A DNA stretch of 64,000 bases from Ciceribacter sp. T2.26MG-112.2 (GTDB lineage: Bacteria; Pseudomonadota; Alphaproteobacteria; Rhizobiales; Rhizobiaceae): assembly GCF_900492205.1 (NCBI RefSeq), contig NZ_UEYQ01000002.1, positions 248,001 through 312,000 of the forward strand, written 5' to 3'. Below, in pieces: positions 16,309-25,627 of the stretch. The notes under the pieces are model-generated. The model had not been told where the DNA came from. It made no database searches and saw only the letters and a program-made list of their open reading frames with translations. The position numbers and the translations under genes were made by a program. Position 1 is the stretch's first letter. The number at the start of each line of letters is the position of its first letter.

Positions 16309-17406
16309 CTACCCCTTGAGGATCTGCGCGGCCTGTGGGCCGAGACGGACAGCGACGCGCGCACCCTTCTCATGCGCCACGGTGCTGTTGCGCATGTTCT
16401 GTTCACGCACGATGAAGCTGTCGCCGCTGTTGAGCAGGATGTGGAAATGCGTGTCGGTGCCGAAATAGATGGCGTCGGCGAGCACGCCGTCGAAACTGCC
16501 GGCGCCGGGCTCGGCGAGCGAGGCATGTTCGGGGCGCACGACGATGGTGACCTGGCCGGACGGGCGCATGTCTCCCGGAAGCGAGGCTTCGATGACGGTA
16601 CCGGCGGTCAGCCGGACGGTGGCCGTGCTTTCACCGAGATCGACCACATCGCCGGCGAGGAAGTTCGACTCGCCGATGAAGTCGGCGACGAAGCGGTCGG
16701 CGGGGCGCTCGTAGATTTCGTGGGCCGAGCCGACCTGGCGCACCTCGCCGTTCGACATGACGGCGATGCGGTCGGACATGGTGAGCGCCTCTTCCTGGTC
16801 GTGCGTGACGAAGATGAAGGTGATGCCGGTCTCGGCCTGGACCCGCTTCAGCTCGATCTGCATCTCCTTGCGCAGCTTGTAGTCCAGCGCCGAGAGCGGT
16901 TCGTCGAGCAGCAGGACCTTCGGCTTCGGCGCCAGCGCGCGGGCAAGCGCGACGCGCTGTTGCTGGCCGCCGGAGATCTGGGCGACCGAGCGGTCGCGCA
17001 TCGATTCCATATGGACGAGGGCCAGCATCTCGTCGACGCGCGCCTTGACCTCGGCCGCGGGCTTGCCGAGCATATTCAGGCCGAAGCCGATGTTCTCGGA
17101 AACCGTCATGTGCGGGAAGAGGGCATAGGACTGGAACACGGTGTTGACCGGCCTCTTGAACGGCGGCAGCGGAGCGATGTCCTCGCCGTTCAGCAGGATC
17201 TCGCCGTTCGTCGGAAAGTCGAAACCGGCGATCAGCCGTAAAAGCGTGGTCTTGCCGCAGCCGGATGGGCCGAGCAGGGTGAAGAATTCGTTCTCGCGGA
17301 TCGTCAGGTTGATACGGTCGAGCGCGGTGACCTGACCGGCGCCGGCGCCATAGACGCGGCCGACGTCCCGGATTTCGATTGCGGCCTTCTTCGATGTCGA
17401 ACTCAA
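16309..17406 (-). CDS. Polyamine-type ABC transporter ATP-binding protein (PotA type)
   Basis: A 365-residue ATPase. Walker A is GPSGCGKTT, the signature is [15 protein letters not shown], Walker B is [12 protein letters not shown] and the switch histidine is in [12 protein letters not shown]-terminal TOBE domain (about 285-365) is typical of PotA/CysA-type ATPases. The likely start is TTG at 17406, preceded by GGGGAT, giving [20 protein letters not shown]; an upstream extension to 17523 is unlike the family. It is the first gene of the operon, with promoters expected in the 587-base gap upstream. Confidence 0.88.
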   Translation of the reverse strand: MSSTSKKAAIEIRDVGRVYGAGAGQVTALDRINLTIRENEFFTLLGPSGCGKTTLLRLIAGFDFPTNGEILLNGEDIAPLPPFKRPVNTVFQSYALFPHMTVSENIGFGLNMLGKPAAEVKARVDEMLALVHMESMRDRSVAQISGGQQQRVALARALAPKPKVLLLDEPLSALDYKLRKEMQIELKRVQAETGITFIFVTHDQEEALTMSDRIAVMSNGEVRQVGSAHEIYERPADRFVADFIGESNFLAGDVVDLGESTATVRLTAGTVIEASLPGDMRPSGQVTIVVRPEHASLAEPGAGSFDGVLADAIYFGTDTHFHILLNSGDSFIVREQNMRNSTVAHEKGARVAVRLGPQAAQILKG

Positions 17407-17993
17407 GAAATATCCCCAGGTTTGAAATGGATCTTTTCCGGCAACAGGTCGCGTTCCGGCATGGCCGGCCTGCTGTCGCGCCCGGTCGGCTCGTCGATCA
17501 TGGCGACGCAATAAGCGTGCCACGCGCTATGATGTGACTATCTCCTCCTCGTCTCCTCCCGATCGGAGCCTGCGCGCCCTCTGAACCCGCTGAAATTCAG
17601 CGATGCGCAAAGGCGTTGCTCCACTGCGGGCTCCTCCAAGCCCGATCCCGCGCAGGGCGGAATTTTGGTATCGTGCCGCAAATTTGGTCGCTTGACCATT
17701 TTTATTTCGCCATGCGGAGCAAATTTTGAGCGACCCTCGCCGGGCGGCCGAAAGGTCCGCAATCGTGCCCGATGAAACAGGGAGCCCCGGTTGCGCGGGG
17801 CGGAGGCGGGCCTGCTACTCCTGCGCGCATCGCCTTGTTCGCAATCGCTTTTTTTTGGCTTGAACCGGCGCGCGATTTAGTTCTACGTTAGTTCAACAAG
17901 CGGTCTCGGCCGCTGTGCCTATCGTGCCGGGAACGTCTGTGCAGTCGTTCCGGGACAATCATCTTCGCTCTTGGACGGCAGGAATTTCTCTTC
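17407..17993. other. Divergent intergenic region with candidate operator
   Basis: This 587-base gap separates the minus-strand polyamine-type operon from the plus-strand dipeptidase and dipeptide-importer genes. No convincing protein gene was found. An inverted repeat GGAACG (17930-17935) and CGTTCC (17946-17951), ten bases apart, lies 42 bases before the dipeptidase ATG and could be an operator; its spacing is too short for an EcfG promoter. TTAGTTC occurs twice at about 17877-17895. Confidence 0.4.
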
Positions 17994-19046
17994 ATGGAAC
18001 GGGTTTTCGACGGTCACAACGACGTCCTGCTTCGGCTCTGGCGGGGACGGGCGAACGGGGTCGATCCGGTCGTAGAGTTCGTCGATGGTACGAGGGAAGG
18101 CCATATCGACGGGCCGCGCGCCAAGGCGGGCGGGCTGGCCGGTGGGCTTTGTGCCATCTACATTCCCTCCGACGGCGACTTCTCGTTGAAGGAGCCCGAC
18201 GCCGAGGGGCATTATTCCACGCCGCTCGAAGAACCGCTCGAGCGCCAGCCGTCGCTTGACATCGCTCTCGGCATGGCCTCGATCGCCCTTCGGCTCGACC
18301 GGGCTGGCGCCTGGCGGCTGTGCCGTTCGACCGGCGAGATCCGCAAGGCGATGGACGACGGCATTTTCGCCGCGGTCATGCACATGGAGGGCTGCGAGGC
18401 GATCGGTGAGGATCTCGACGCGCTAGAGACCTTCCATGCGGCCGGATTGCGGTCGCTCGGGCCGGTGTGGAGCCGCAACAACATCTTCGGCCATGGCGTG
18501 CCGTTCGCCTATCCCGCATCGCCCGATGCCGGGCCGGGCCTCACGGATGCCGGCTTCGAACTGGTGAAGGCCTGCAATCGGCTCGGCATCCTGGTCGACC
18601 TTGCCCACATCACGGAAAAGGGCTTCTGGGACGTGGCCAAGACCAGCGACCAGCCGCTGGTCGCCAGCCATTCCAATGTCCATGCGCTGACGCCGGTGGC
18701 GCGCAACCTCACGGACAAGCAGTTCGACGCGATCAAGGAAAGCGCCGGCCTGGTCGGCCTCAACTATGCCGTGACCATGCTGCGCGACGATGCGAGGGAC
18801 GATGCGGATACGCCGATCAGCGCCATGGTGCGCCATGTCGACTACATGGTCGAGCGCATGGGGATCGACTGCGTGGCGCTCGGTTCCGACTTCGACGGCG
18901 CGACGATTCCGGCCGAAATAGCCGATGCGGGCGGCAATCAGAAACTGGTTGCGGCCCTGAAAGCCGCCGGATACGCTGATCAGGACCTTGCCAAGATATG
19001 CCGGGAGAACTGGCTGAGAGTTCTGGCGTCCGCCTGGCACGAATAG
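17994..19046 (+). CDS. Membrane-dipeptidase family (peptidase M19) dipeptidase
   Basis: A 350-residue binuclear zinc dipeptidase. The family ligands are visible: DGHNDVLL (H-x-D) at the N-terminus, HMEGCEAI (bridging Glu), DLAHITEKGF and ASHSNVHAL (His), and GSDFDGA (Asp). Bacterial M19 enzymes accept dipeptides with a D-residue at the C-terminal position as well as L-L dipeptides. No signal peptide is present, so it acts in the cytoplasm. The dipeptide importer starts 50 bases downstream on the same strand, so the protein probably cleaves imported dipeptides. Confidence 0.92.
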   Translation: MERVFDGHNDVLLRLWRGRANGVDPVVEFVDGTREGHIDGPRAKAGGLAGGLCAIYIPSDGDFSLKEPDAEGHYSTPLEEPLERQPSLDIALGMASIALRLDRAGAWRLCRSTGEIRKAMDDGIFAAVMHMEGCEAIGEDLDALETFHAAGLRSLGPVWSRNNIFGHGVPFAYPASPDAGPGLTDAGFELVKACNRLGILVDLAHITEKGFWDVAKTSDQPLVASHSNVHALTPVARNLTDKQFDAIKESAGLVGLNYAVTMLRDDARDDADTPISAMVRHVDYMVERMGIDCVALGSDFDGATIPAEIADAGGNQKLVAALKAAGYADQDLAKICRENWLRVLASAWHE

Positions 19047-19096
19047 GCTGCGGGCGCTTTGAAAAAGACCAATCGGAAAAACAGGGGAACGACAAA

Positions 19097-20737
19097 ATGA
19101 TACATTCCTTCAACAAGTCCATGCGTCTGCTGACCACCAGCGCGGCCATGGCGCTGCTCATGGCTGCCGCGCCGCAGGCCTTCGCCGCGACGCCGGCCGA
19201 CACGCTGGTGCAGGGCTGGGCCTTCGACGACATCATCACACTCGATCCGGGCGAAGCCTTCGAGATCTCGACCGCCGAGGTGACCGCCAACACCTATAGC
19301 AAGCTCGTCAATCTCGACATGAACCACACGTCGAAGGTCGTCGGCGAACTGGCCGAGAGCTGGACGATCTCCGAAGACGGCATGACCTATACGTTCAAGC
19401 TGAAGCCGGGCCTGAAATTCGCCTCGGGCAATCCGATCACCGCCGAAGACGTCGCCTTCTCCTTCGAGCGCGCCGTCAAGCTCGACAAGTCGCCGGCCTT
19501 CCTGCTTACCCAGTTCGGCCTCAACGGCGACAATGTCGCGGACAAGGCCAAGGCCGCCGACGAGACGACCTTCGTTTTGTCCGTCGACAAGGCCTATGCG
19601 CCGAGCTTCGTGCTCAACGTGCTGACCTCCACTGTGACCTCCGTCCTCGACAAGAAGGTCGTGATGGACAACGCCAAGGCCGTGACGCCGACCGCCGAAT
19701 ACAAATATGATACCGATTTCGGCAACGAGTTCCTCAAGACCGGCTATGCCGGCTCCGGCCCGTACAAGATCCGCGAATGGCGCGCCAATGAGGTTGTCGT
19801 GCTGGAGCGCAACGACAATTACTTCGGCGAGAAGCCGGCCCTTGCCCGCGTGATCTACCGCCACATGAAGGAAAGCGCCGGCCAGCGCCTGGCGCTGGAG
19901 AACGGTGATGTCGACGTGGCCCGCAACCTCGAGCCGGGCGATGTCGATGCGGTTTCCAAGAAGGAGGGCATCGCTCTTACCTCGGCTCCGAAGGGCACGC
20001 TCTACTATTTCAGCCTCAACCAGAAGAACGAGAACCTGGCCAAGCCGGAAGTGGTCGAAGCCTTCAAGTACCTGGTCGACTATGACGCGATCGGCGAGAC
20101 CCTGATCAAGGGCATCGGCACGATCCACCAGACCTTCCTGCCGGCCGGCCAGCTCGGCGCCCTCGACGACAAGCCCTACAAGCTCGACGTCGCCAAGGCC
20201 AAGGAACTGCTGGCCAAGGCCGGTCTGGCCGACGGCTTCACCGTCAGCATGGACGTGCGCAACACCCAGCCGGTCACCGGCATTGCCGAAAATGTCCAGC
20301 AGACGCTCGCCCAGGCCGGCATCAAGCTGGAAATCATCCCCGGCGACGGCAAGCAGACGCTGACCAAGTATCGCGCCCGCCAGCACGACATCTATATCGG
20401 CCAGTGGGGCTCGGACTATTTCGACCCGAACTCCAATGCCGAGACCTTCACCTACAACCCCGACAATTCGGACGAAGGCAAGACCAAGACGCTCGCCTGG
20501 CGCAATGCCTGGGACGTTCCGGAACTGACGAAGAAGACCCAGGCCGCGCTTCTGGAGAAGGATTCGGCCGCGCGCGCCGCGATCTATGAAGACCTGCAGA
20601 AGCAGGTGCTGACGACCGGTCCGTTCGTCGTCATCTTCCAGCAGACGGAAGTGGCCGGCTATTCGGACAAGCTGAAGGGCTACAAGCTCGGCCCGAGCTT
20701 CGACACCAACTTCGTCTACACCGTATCCAAGGACTGA
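19097..20737 (+). CDS. Dipeptide/oligopeptide ABC transporter, substrate-binding protein
   Basis: A 546-residue SBP_bac_5-family protein. The signal peptide is about residues 1-30 (MLLMAAAPQAFA ending at an A-x-A site). The body has the family hallmark GSGPYKIREW and a FVVIFQQTEVAG segment near the end. The ATG at 19097 follows GGGGA; an upstream extension would overlap the dipeptidase. It is the first gene of a complete five-gene importer (SBP, two permeases, two ATPases). The ligand is probably a di- or oligopeptide, judging from the dipeptidase upstream. Confidence 0.92.
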   Translation: MIHSFNKSMRLLTTSAAMALLMAAAPQAFAATPADTLVQGWAFDDIITLDPGEAFEISTAEVTANTYSKLVNLDMNHTSKVVGELAESWTISEDGMTYTFKLKPGLKFASGNPITAEDVAFSFERAVKLDKSPAFLLTQFGLNGDNVADKAKAADETTFVLSVDKAYAPSFVLNVLTSTVTSVLDKKVVMDNAKAVTPTAEYKYDTDFGNEFLKTGYAGSGPYKIREWRANEVVVLERNDNYFGEKPALARVIYRHMKESAGQRLALENGDVDVARNLEPGDVDAVSKKEGIALTSAPKGTLYYFSLNQKNENLAKPEVVEAFKYLVDYDAIGETLIKGIGTIHQTFLPAGQLGALDDKPYKLDVAKAKELLAKAGLADGFTVSMDVRNTQPVTGIAENVQQTLAQAGIKLEIIPGDGKQTLTKYRARQHDIYIGQWGSDYFDPNSNAETFTYNPDNSDEGKTKTLAWRNAWDVPELTKKTQAALLEKDSAARAAIYEDLQKQVLTTGPFVVIFQQTEVAGYSDKLKGYKLGPSFDTNFVYTVSKD

Positions 20738-20742
20738 GGTTC

Positions 20743-21810
20743 TTGGCCCTTCTCGAGACAAAAACCGAGGCGCGGCGCTCCGGCGCCGGCGCCTCGGCCT
20801 TCGCCATGTCGTTGCTGCGGTTCCTCGTGACCGTGGTGACGACCTATCTCGGCCTTCTGGCCGTGACCTTCTTCATCGGCCGCGTCGTTCCGATCGATCC
20901 GGCGCTCGCCATTGTCGGCGACCGGGCGCCCGCCCATGTCGTCGAGCGCGTGCGCGAGGAACTCGGCCTCAACCTGCCGCTCTACCAGCAGTTTTTCATC
21001 TATGTCCGACAGGCGCTTTCCGGCGACTTCGGAACTTCGGTGCTGACCACCAATCCGGTGATGACCGACATTCTCCGGGTATTTCCGGCGACCATCGAGC
21101 TTGCCAGCGTGGGCACGCTGATCGGTGCCGTCTTCGGCATACCGCTCGGCGTGCTCGCCGCGGTCAAGCGCGGCTCGATCGCCGACCAGATCGTCCGCGT
21201 CATCGGGCTTATCGGCTATTCCGTGCCGATCTTCTGGCTCGGTCTTCTGGCGCTGGTATTCTTCTATGCCAAGCTCAACTGGGTCGCCTATCCGGGACGC
21301 GTGGACATCGTCTACGAATACTCGTTCACGCCGGTCACCGGCTTCTTCCTTCTCGATGCCGCCTGGCAACGCCAGTGGGACGTGGTGTGGGACCTGTTCC
21401 GTCACATCATCCTGCCCGGATCGCTGCTCGGCTATTTCTCGCTCGCCTATATCAGCCGGATGACCCGTTCCTTCATGCTGAACGAGCTCAGCCAGGAATA
21501 TATCGTCGCGGCGCGGGCCAAGGGCCTGTCGGAGACGCGGATCATCTGGTTCCACGCGCTGCGCAATGCCGCCGTGCCGCTGGTGACCGTGATCGCGCTC
21601 TCCTATGCCGGCCTGCTCGAGGGCTCGGTGCTGACCGAGACGATCTTCTCCTGGCCGGGGCTTGGCCTCTACATCACCAATTCGCTGCAGAATGCCGACA
21701 TGAATGCCGTCCTGGGCGGCACCATGGTCATCGGCGCCGTGTTCATCGGCATCAACCTTCTGACCGATATCCTCTATCGGACACTCGACCCGAGGACGCG
21801 CAGCCGATGA
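20743..21810 (+). CDS. Dipeptide ABC transporter permease (DppB type)
   Basis: A 355-residue permease with six predicted helices and the family signature LSQEYIVAARAKGLSETRI in the ATPase-docking loop. It begins at TTG with GAGG four bases upstream and six bases after the SBP stop; an internal ATG at 20806 is an alternative. Its TGA stop overlaps the ATG of the next permease (ATGA). Confidence 0.9.
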   Translation: MALLETKTEARRSGAGASAFAMSLLRFLVTVVTTYLGLLAVTFFIGRVVPIDPALAIVGDRAPAHVVERVREELGLNLPLYQQFFIYVRQALSGDFGTSVLTTNPVMTDILRVFPATIELASVGTLIGAVFGIPLGVLAAVKRGSIADQIVRVIGLIGYSVPIFWLGLLALVFFYAKLNWVAYPGRVDIVYEYSFTPVTGFFLLDAAWQRQWDVVWDLFRHIILPGSLLGYFSLAYISRMTRSFMLNELSQEYIVAARAKGLSETRIIWFHALRNAAVPLVTVIALSYAGLLEGSVLTETIFSWPGLGLYITNSLQNADMNAVLGGTMVIGAVFIGINLLTDILYRTLDPRTRSR

Positions 21811-22739
21811 GCCAGACCGACATCCAAACCAAACAGAGCCTGCGCGACTGGCTGCTCTCCGACCGTCCGCAATCGCGCCGGCAGGCCCGGCTCGGCCGGC
21901 TCTACATCATCTGGCGGCGCTTTTCCGAGAACCGTCTGGCGGTGCTCGGCCTGCTGATCCTGATCGGCCTGCTGTTCGTCGCCGCCTTCGCCGACGTGCT
22001 GGCGCCGCATTCGCCAGTACAGGGGGACCTGCGCAATGCCCGGCTTTTGCCGCCCGGCACGGTCGGCTACCTGCTCGGCACCGACGACCAGGGCCGCGAC
22101 ATTCTCTCGCGGCTGATATACGGCTCGCGGTTGACGCTCTTCGTCATCTTTCTGGTGGCGATCATTGCCGCGCCGATCGGGCTGATCGTCGGCACGGTGT
22201 CCGGCTATGCCGGAGGCTGGGTCGATGCCGTGCTGATGCGCATCACCGACATCTTCCTCGCCTTCCCGAAGCTCGTGCTGGCGCTGGCGCTGGTTGCGGC
22301 GCTGGGGCCGGGCATCGAGAACGCGGTGCTTGCCATCGCGATCACGTCATGGCCTCCTTACGCGCGCATCGCGCGGGCCGAGACGCTGACCTTCCGCAAT
22401 TCGGATTTCATCGCCGCGGTCAAGCTGATGGGCGCATCGCCGCTGCGCATCGTCATCTCGCACATCATGCCGCTGTGCATGTCGTCGTTGATCGTCCGCG
22501 TCACGCTCGACATGGCCGGCATCATCCTGACTGCGGCGGGCCTCGGCTTTCTCGGTCTCGGCGCCCAGCCGCCGCTGCCGGAATGGGGCGCGATGATCGC
22601 GTCGGGCCGCCGCTTCATCCTCGACCAGTGGTGGGTCGCGGCCATGCCGGGCTTTGCCATCCTGATCGTCTCGCTCGGCTTCAACCTGCTGGGCGACGGG
22701 CTGCGCGACGCGCTCGATCCGAAGGAGGCCGGCCAATGA
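21807..22739 (+). CDS. Dipeptide ABC transporter permease (DppC type)
   Basis: A 310-residue permease. The N-terminus is cytoplasmic and contains RRFSENRLAVLGLLILI, typical of DppC. The characteristic LLGTDDQGRDILSRLIYG loop and the docking loop with MGASPLRIVISHIMP are present. It overlaps the genes on both sides by four bases (ATGA), so the operon is tightly coupled. Confidence 0.9.
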   Translation: MSQTDIQTKQSLRDWLLSDRPQSRRQARLGRLYIIWRRFSENRLAVLGLLILIGLLFVAAFADVLAPHSPVQGDLRNARLLPPGTVGYLLGTDDQGRDILSRLIYGSRLTLFVIFLVAIIAAPIGLIVGTVSGYAGGWVDAVLMRITDIFLAFPKLVLALALVAALGPGIENAVLAIAITSWPPYARIARAETLTFRNSDFIAAVKLMGASPLRIVISHIMPLCMSSLIVRVTLDMAGIILTAAGLGFLGLGAQPPLPEWGAMIASGRRFILDQWWVAAMPGFAILIVSLGFNLLGDGLRDALDPKEAGQ

Positions 22740-23569
22740 CGCCGCTCCTCACCGTTCAAAACCTGAAAGTCAGCTTCCCGACCCGCACTGGCCTCATCGA
22801 GGCCGTGCGCGGCGTCAATTTCACCCTTGGCAAGGAGCGGCTCGGCATCGTCGGCGAGAGCGGTTCCGGCAAGTCGCAGACCGGGCGCGCCATCATGGGG
22901 CTTACCCCCGGCCATGCGAGGATCACCGCCGACACGCTTTCCTTTGGCGACACCGATCTCCTGTCGATCTCGAAGCGCGAGCGGCGTTCGTTGCGCGGCA
23001 AGAAGATCGCCATGATCCTGCAGGACCCGAAATATTCGTTGAACCCGGTCATGCAGATCGGCCGGCAGATCATGGAAACCCTGCATACCCATGAACGCCT
23101 TTCCAACGCCGAGACCCGCCAGCGGGCGCTTGCCATGCTGGAAGCGGTGCAGATCAGCGATCCGGAACGCGTTTTCGGGCTCTATCCGCATGAAGTCTCG
23201 GGCGGCATGGGCCAGCGCATCATGATCGCCATGATGCTGGTCTGCGGCCCTGAACTGCTGATCGCCGACGAGCCGACGTCGGCGCTCGACGTCACCGTAC
23301 AGCTCGAAATCCTGGCGATCCTCGACAAGCTGGTGTCCGAGCGCGGTATGGGGCTGATCTTCATCAGCCACGACCTGCGGCTCGTCTCGTCCTTCTGCGA
23401 CCGGGTGCTGGTCATGTATGCCGGCCGCGTGGTCGAGGAGCTGCCGGCGTCGCGGCTGTCCGAGGCGCAGCATCCTTATACGCGCGGTCTGCTGAACTGC
23501 CTACCGCAGATCCATGCGGACCGGCATCCGCTGCCCGTCCTCGAACGCCAGGCGGAGTGGGCGCTATGA
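22736..23569 (+). CDS. Dipeptide ABC transporter ATP-binding protein (DppD type)
   Basis: A 277-residue ATPase with Walker A GESGSGKSQTG, signature VSGGMGQRIMIAM, Walker [13 protein letters not shown] and switch histidine in FISHDLRLV. The signature has SGGMGQR as in the D-type subunits. The end of the protein (QHPYTRGLLNCLPQIH) is the oligopeptide-type C-terminal element, although the short Cys-rich FeS segment of some DppD proteins is not evident. It overlaps the following ATPase by four bases. Confidence 0.9.
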   Translation: MTPLLTVQNLKVSFPTRTGLIEAVRGVNFTLGKERLGIVGESGSGKSQTGRAIMGLTPGHARITADTLSFGDTDLLSISKRERRSLRGKKIAMILQDPKYSLNPVMQIGRQIMETLHTHERLSNAETRQRALAMLEAVQISDPERVFGLYPHEVSGGMGQRIMIAMMLVCGPELLIADEPTSALDVTVQLEILAILDKLVSERGMGLIFISHDLRLVSSFCDRVLVMYAGRVVEELPASRLSEAQHPYTRGLLNCLPQIHADRHPLPVLERQAEWAL

Positions 23570-24321
23570 CCGTACCGGCCCTTTCCATCCGCGACATGCT
23601 CGTCACTTTCAGCGGCTTTCGGGCGCTCGACGAGGTGAGCCTCGACATCGCCGCGGGCGAGTCCTTCGGCATTGTCGGCGAATCCGGCTCGGGCAAGTCG
23701 ACGCTGCTGCGCGCCGTTGCCGGCCTCAACCGTTTCGACAGTGGCACGCTGACCGTCAATGGCCGCAGTTTCACCGGTCACAAGCGCGACCATGAGTTCT
23801 ATCGCACGGTGCAGATGGTGTTCCAGGACCCCTATGGTTCGCTGCATCCGCGCCAGACGGTCGACCGGCTGCTGCTGGAGCCGCTGGCCATTCACGGCTT
23901 CACCGATACCGAGACGCGCATCGCGCGGGCGCTGGACGAAGTGGGGCTGGGCTCCGGCTTCCGCTTTCGTTTCTCGCACCAGCTGTCCGGCGGCCAGCGG
24001 CAACGCATCGCCGTTGCGAGGGCACTGATCGTCGAACCGAAGGTGTTGCTGCTCGACGAGCCGACCTCGGCGCTCGACGCCTCGATCCAGGCCGAAATCC
24101 TCAACCTGCTCGAACAGGCGCGCCGCGATCGTGGCCTGACCTTTGTCATGGTCAGCCATGACCTGGCGGTGATCAGCCATATGTGCGAGCGGCTGGCGGT
24201 GATGAAGACCGGCAAGGTGGTGGAGGCACTCGACGTGGCGCAATTGCGCTCGCGGGAGTTTTCCACCGACTATACGCGCCAGCTGTTGACCGCCAGCGAG
24301 GGGTTCGTGCGGGAAGCCTGA
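23566..24321 (+). CDS. Dipeptide ABC transporter ATP-binding protein (DppF type)
   Basis: A 251-residue ATPase with Walker A GESGSGKST, signature LSGGQRQRIAVARAL, Walker B VLLLDEPTSALD and switch VMVSHDLAVI. It is shorter than usual and lacks most of the C-terminal oligopeptide tail. It is the last gene of the operon and ends only four bases from the convergent phnM gene, leaving no room for a separate terminator. Confidence 0.9.
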   Translation: MTVPALSIRDMLVTFSGFRALDEVSLDIAAGESFGIVGESGSGKSTLLRAVAGLNRFDSGTLTVNGRSFTGHKRDHEFYRTVQMVFQDPYGSLHPRQTVDRLLLEPLAIHGFTDTETRIARALDEVGLGSGFRFRFSHQLSGGQRQRIAVARALIVEPKVLLLDEPTSALDASIQAEILNLLEQARRDRGLTFVMVSHDLAVISHMCERLAVMKTGKVVEALDVAQLRSREFSTDYTRQLLTASEGFVREA

Positions 24322-24325
24322 GCGA

Positions 24326-25510
24326 TCAGGCGACCCGGTGCCCCTTGCGCCACACGGCTTTCAGGTACGGATGGCCGTCATGCTCGCCGACACGGATCAG
24401 GTCGGCGCGCTTGCCCGCGGCGATCTCGCCGCGGTCGGCAAGGCCTGCGGCTTCGGCGGGCGCCTTGGTCACCATGCGCACGGCTGCGGCCAGGTCGTAG
24501 TCGAGGGCCGGGTCGCTGGCGATCAGGAAGGCGGCATCGAGCATCGAGCGCGGCACGTAATCCGAGGCGAGGATGTCGATGAGCCTTTCCTCCAGCAGGT
24601 CGCGCACCGCGACATTCCCGGACTGCGAACCGCCGCGCACAATGTTGGGCGCACCGCCGACGATCAGCATGGACCGGGCGCGGGCCTCGCGGGCCGCTTC
24701 CAGCGTGCAGGGAAATTCGGAGATCGCCACGCCCTCGTCGGCCGCGAGATCGACATGTTCGATGTCGGTGTCGTCATGGCTCAAGAGCGGCAGGCCGCGG
24801 GCGCGGGCGAGCGCCACGACCTCGGGGCGGACCGTGCGGCCGATGTCCGATTTCTCGGCCACCATCTGGGCGATGCGGTCGCGGATGATCGCCTCGCTTT
24901 CGCCCCCTGCCTTCTGCAGGCGGTTGACGTAGGCGTCCATGTCGCGGCTCTGGCGGATGCCGGGCAGATGCTCCATCACCGAGACGACGCGCACCAGCGG
25001 CCGGTCGATATTGGCGGCCGTGAGTTCCGGCGTGCGCGGGTCGACGACCTCGCAGCGCAGGTGGACGAAATGCTCGGCGCGTAGCATGCCGGCGGCCTGG
25101 GCGCGCTCCAGCACGTCGATCATGGGCCCGAGGATCGCCGCCCGCTCGCTGTCCTCCGAGGAGACGCCGACGCAAAGGCTGTCGAACACGGTGGTGACGC
25201 CGCCGCCGATGATCTGGGCATCGTGGGAAAGGGCGGCGCGCATATAATCCCAGCGGACGTGCGGGCGGGGAAAGACGTGCTTTTCGAAATGGTCGGTATG
25301 GATGTCGACGAGGCCGGGCAGCAGGTAGTCGCCAGAGAAATCCAGTGCACCGGCGACAGGCGAGCCGGCTTCGACGGAAACGATCCGGCCATCCTCTACC
25401 ACGACCGTGCCATGGACGACCTCATCGGCCAGCACGATCCGCGCATTGCCGATGACGAGCGGGACTTTCTCGCCCGGTTCACGGCTTTCAGACACGACAT
25501 TCATCAGCAT
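24326..25510 (-). CDS. phnM: PhnM-like alpha-D-ribose 1-methylphosphonate 5-triphosphate diphosphatase
   Basis: A 394-residue amidohydrolase-fold protein. The family element LLPGLVDIHTDHFEKHVFPR is intact, followed by LSHDAQIIGGGVTTVFDS, SHDDTDIEH and ASDYVPRSMLDAAF; these match PhnM rather than general amidohydrolases. In the carbon-phosphorus lyase pathway PhnM removes pyrophosphate from the ribosyl-phosphonate triphosphate intermediate. No other phn gene is in the window, so it is either an orphan supplement to a distant phn cluster or has a different substrate. Whether it is transcribed alone or with a gene upstream is unclear; fabI ends 117 bases away. Confidence 0.85.
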   Translation of the reverse strand: MLMNVVSESREPGEKVPLVIGNARIVLADEVVHGTVVVEDGRIVSVEAGSPVAGALDFSGDYLLPGLVDIHTDHFEKHVFPRPHVRWDYMRAALSHDAQIIGGGVTTVFDSLCVGVSSEDSERAAILGPMIDVLERAQAAGMLRAEHFVHLRCEVVDPRTPELTAANIDRPLVRVVSVMEHLPGIRQSRDMDAYVNRLQKAGGESEAIIRDRIAQMVAEKSDIGRTVRPEVVALARARGLPLLSHDDTDIEHVDLAADEGVAISEFPCTLEAAREARARSMLIVGGAPNIVRGGSQSGNVAVRDLLEERLIDILASDYVPRSMLDAAFLIASDPALDYDLAAAVRMVTKAPAEAAGLADRGEIAAGKRADLIRVGEHDGHPYLKAVWRKGHRVA

Positions 25511-25627
25511 CGTCCGAACTTCCTTCTGGATGGGGCGTAGCGGCGGCGGTCCGCCGACTCGCGTGCACCTGTTCGAGGACCGTGCTTAGACGCGCTCCGT
25601 GAAGGTTCTGTGTCGGGTTGGCACTGT

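Noticed and set aside
17538-17762. 74-codon minus-strand frame in the 17.4-18.0 kb gap
   Set aside because: No ribosome site, no recognisable motif and composition like random GC-rich sequence.
17930-17951. GGAAC...CGTT near the dipeptidase gene as EcfG promoter
   Set aside because: The spacer is only 11 bases; EcfG promoters need 16-17. It is better described as an inverted repeat.
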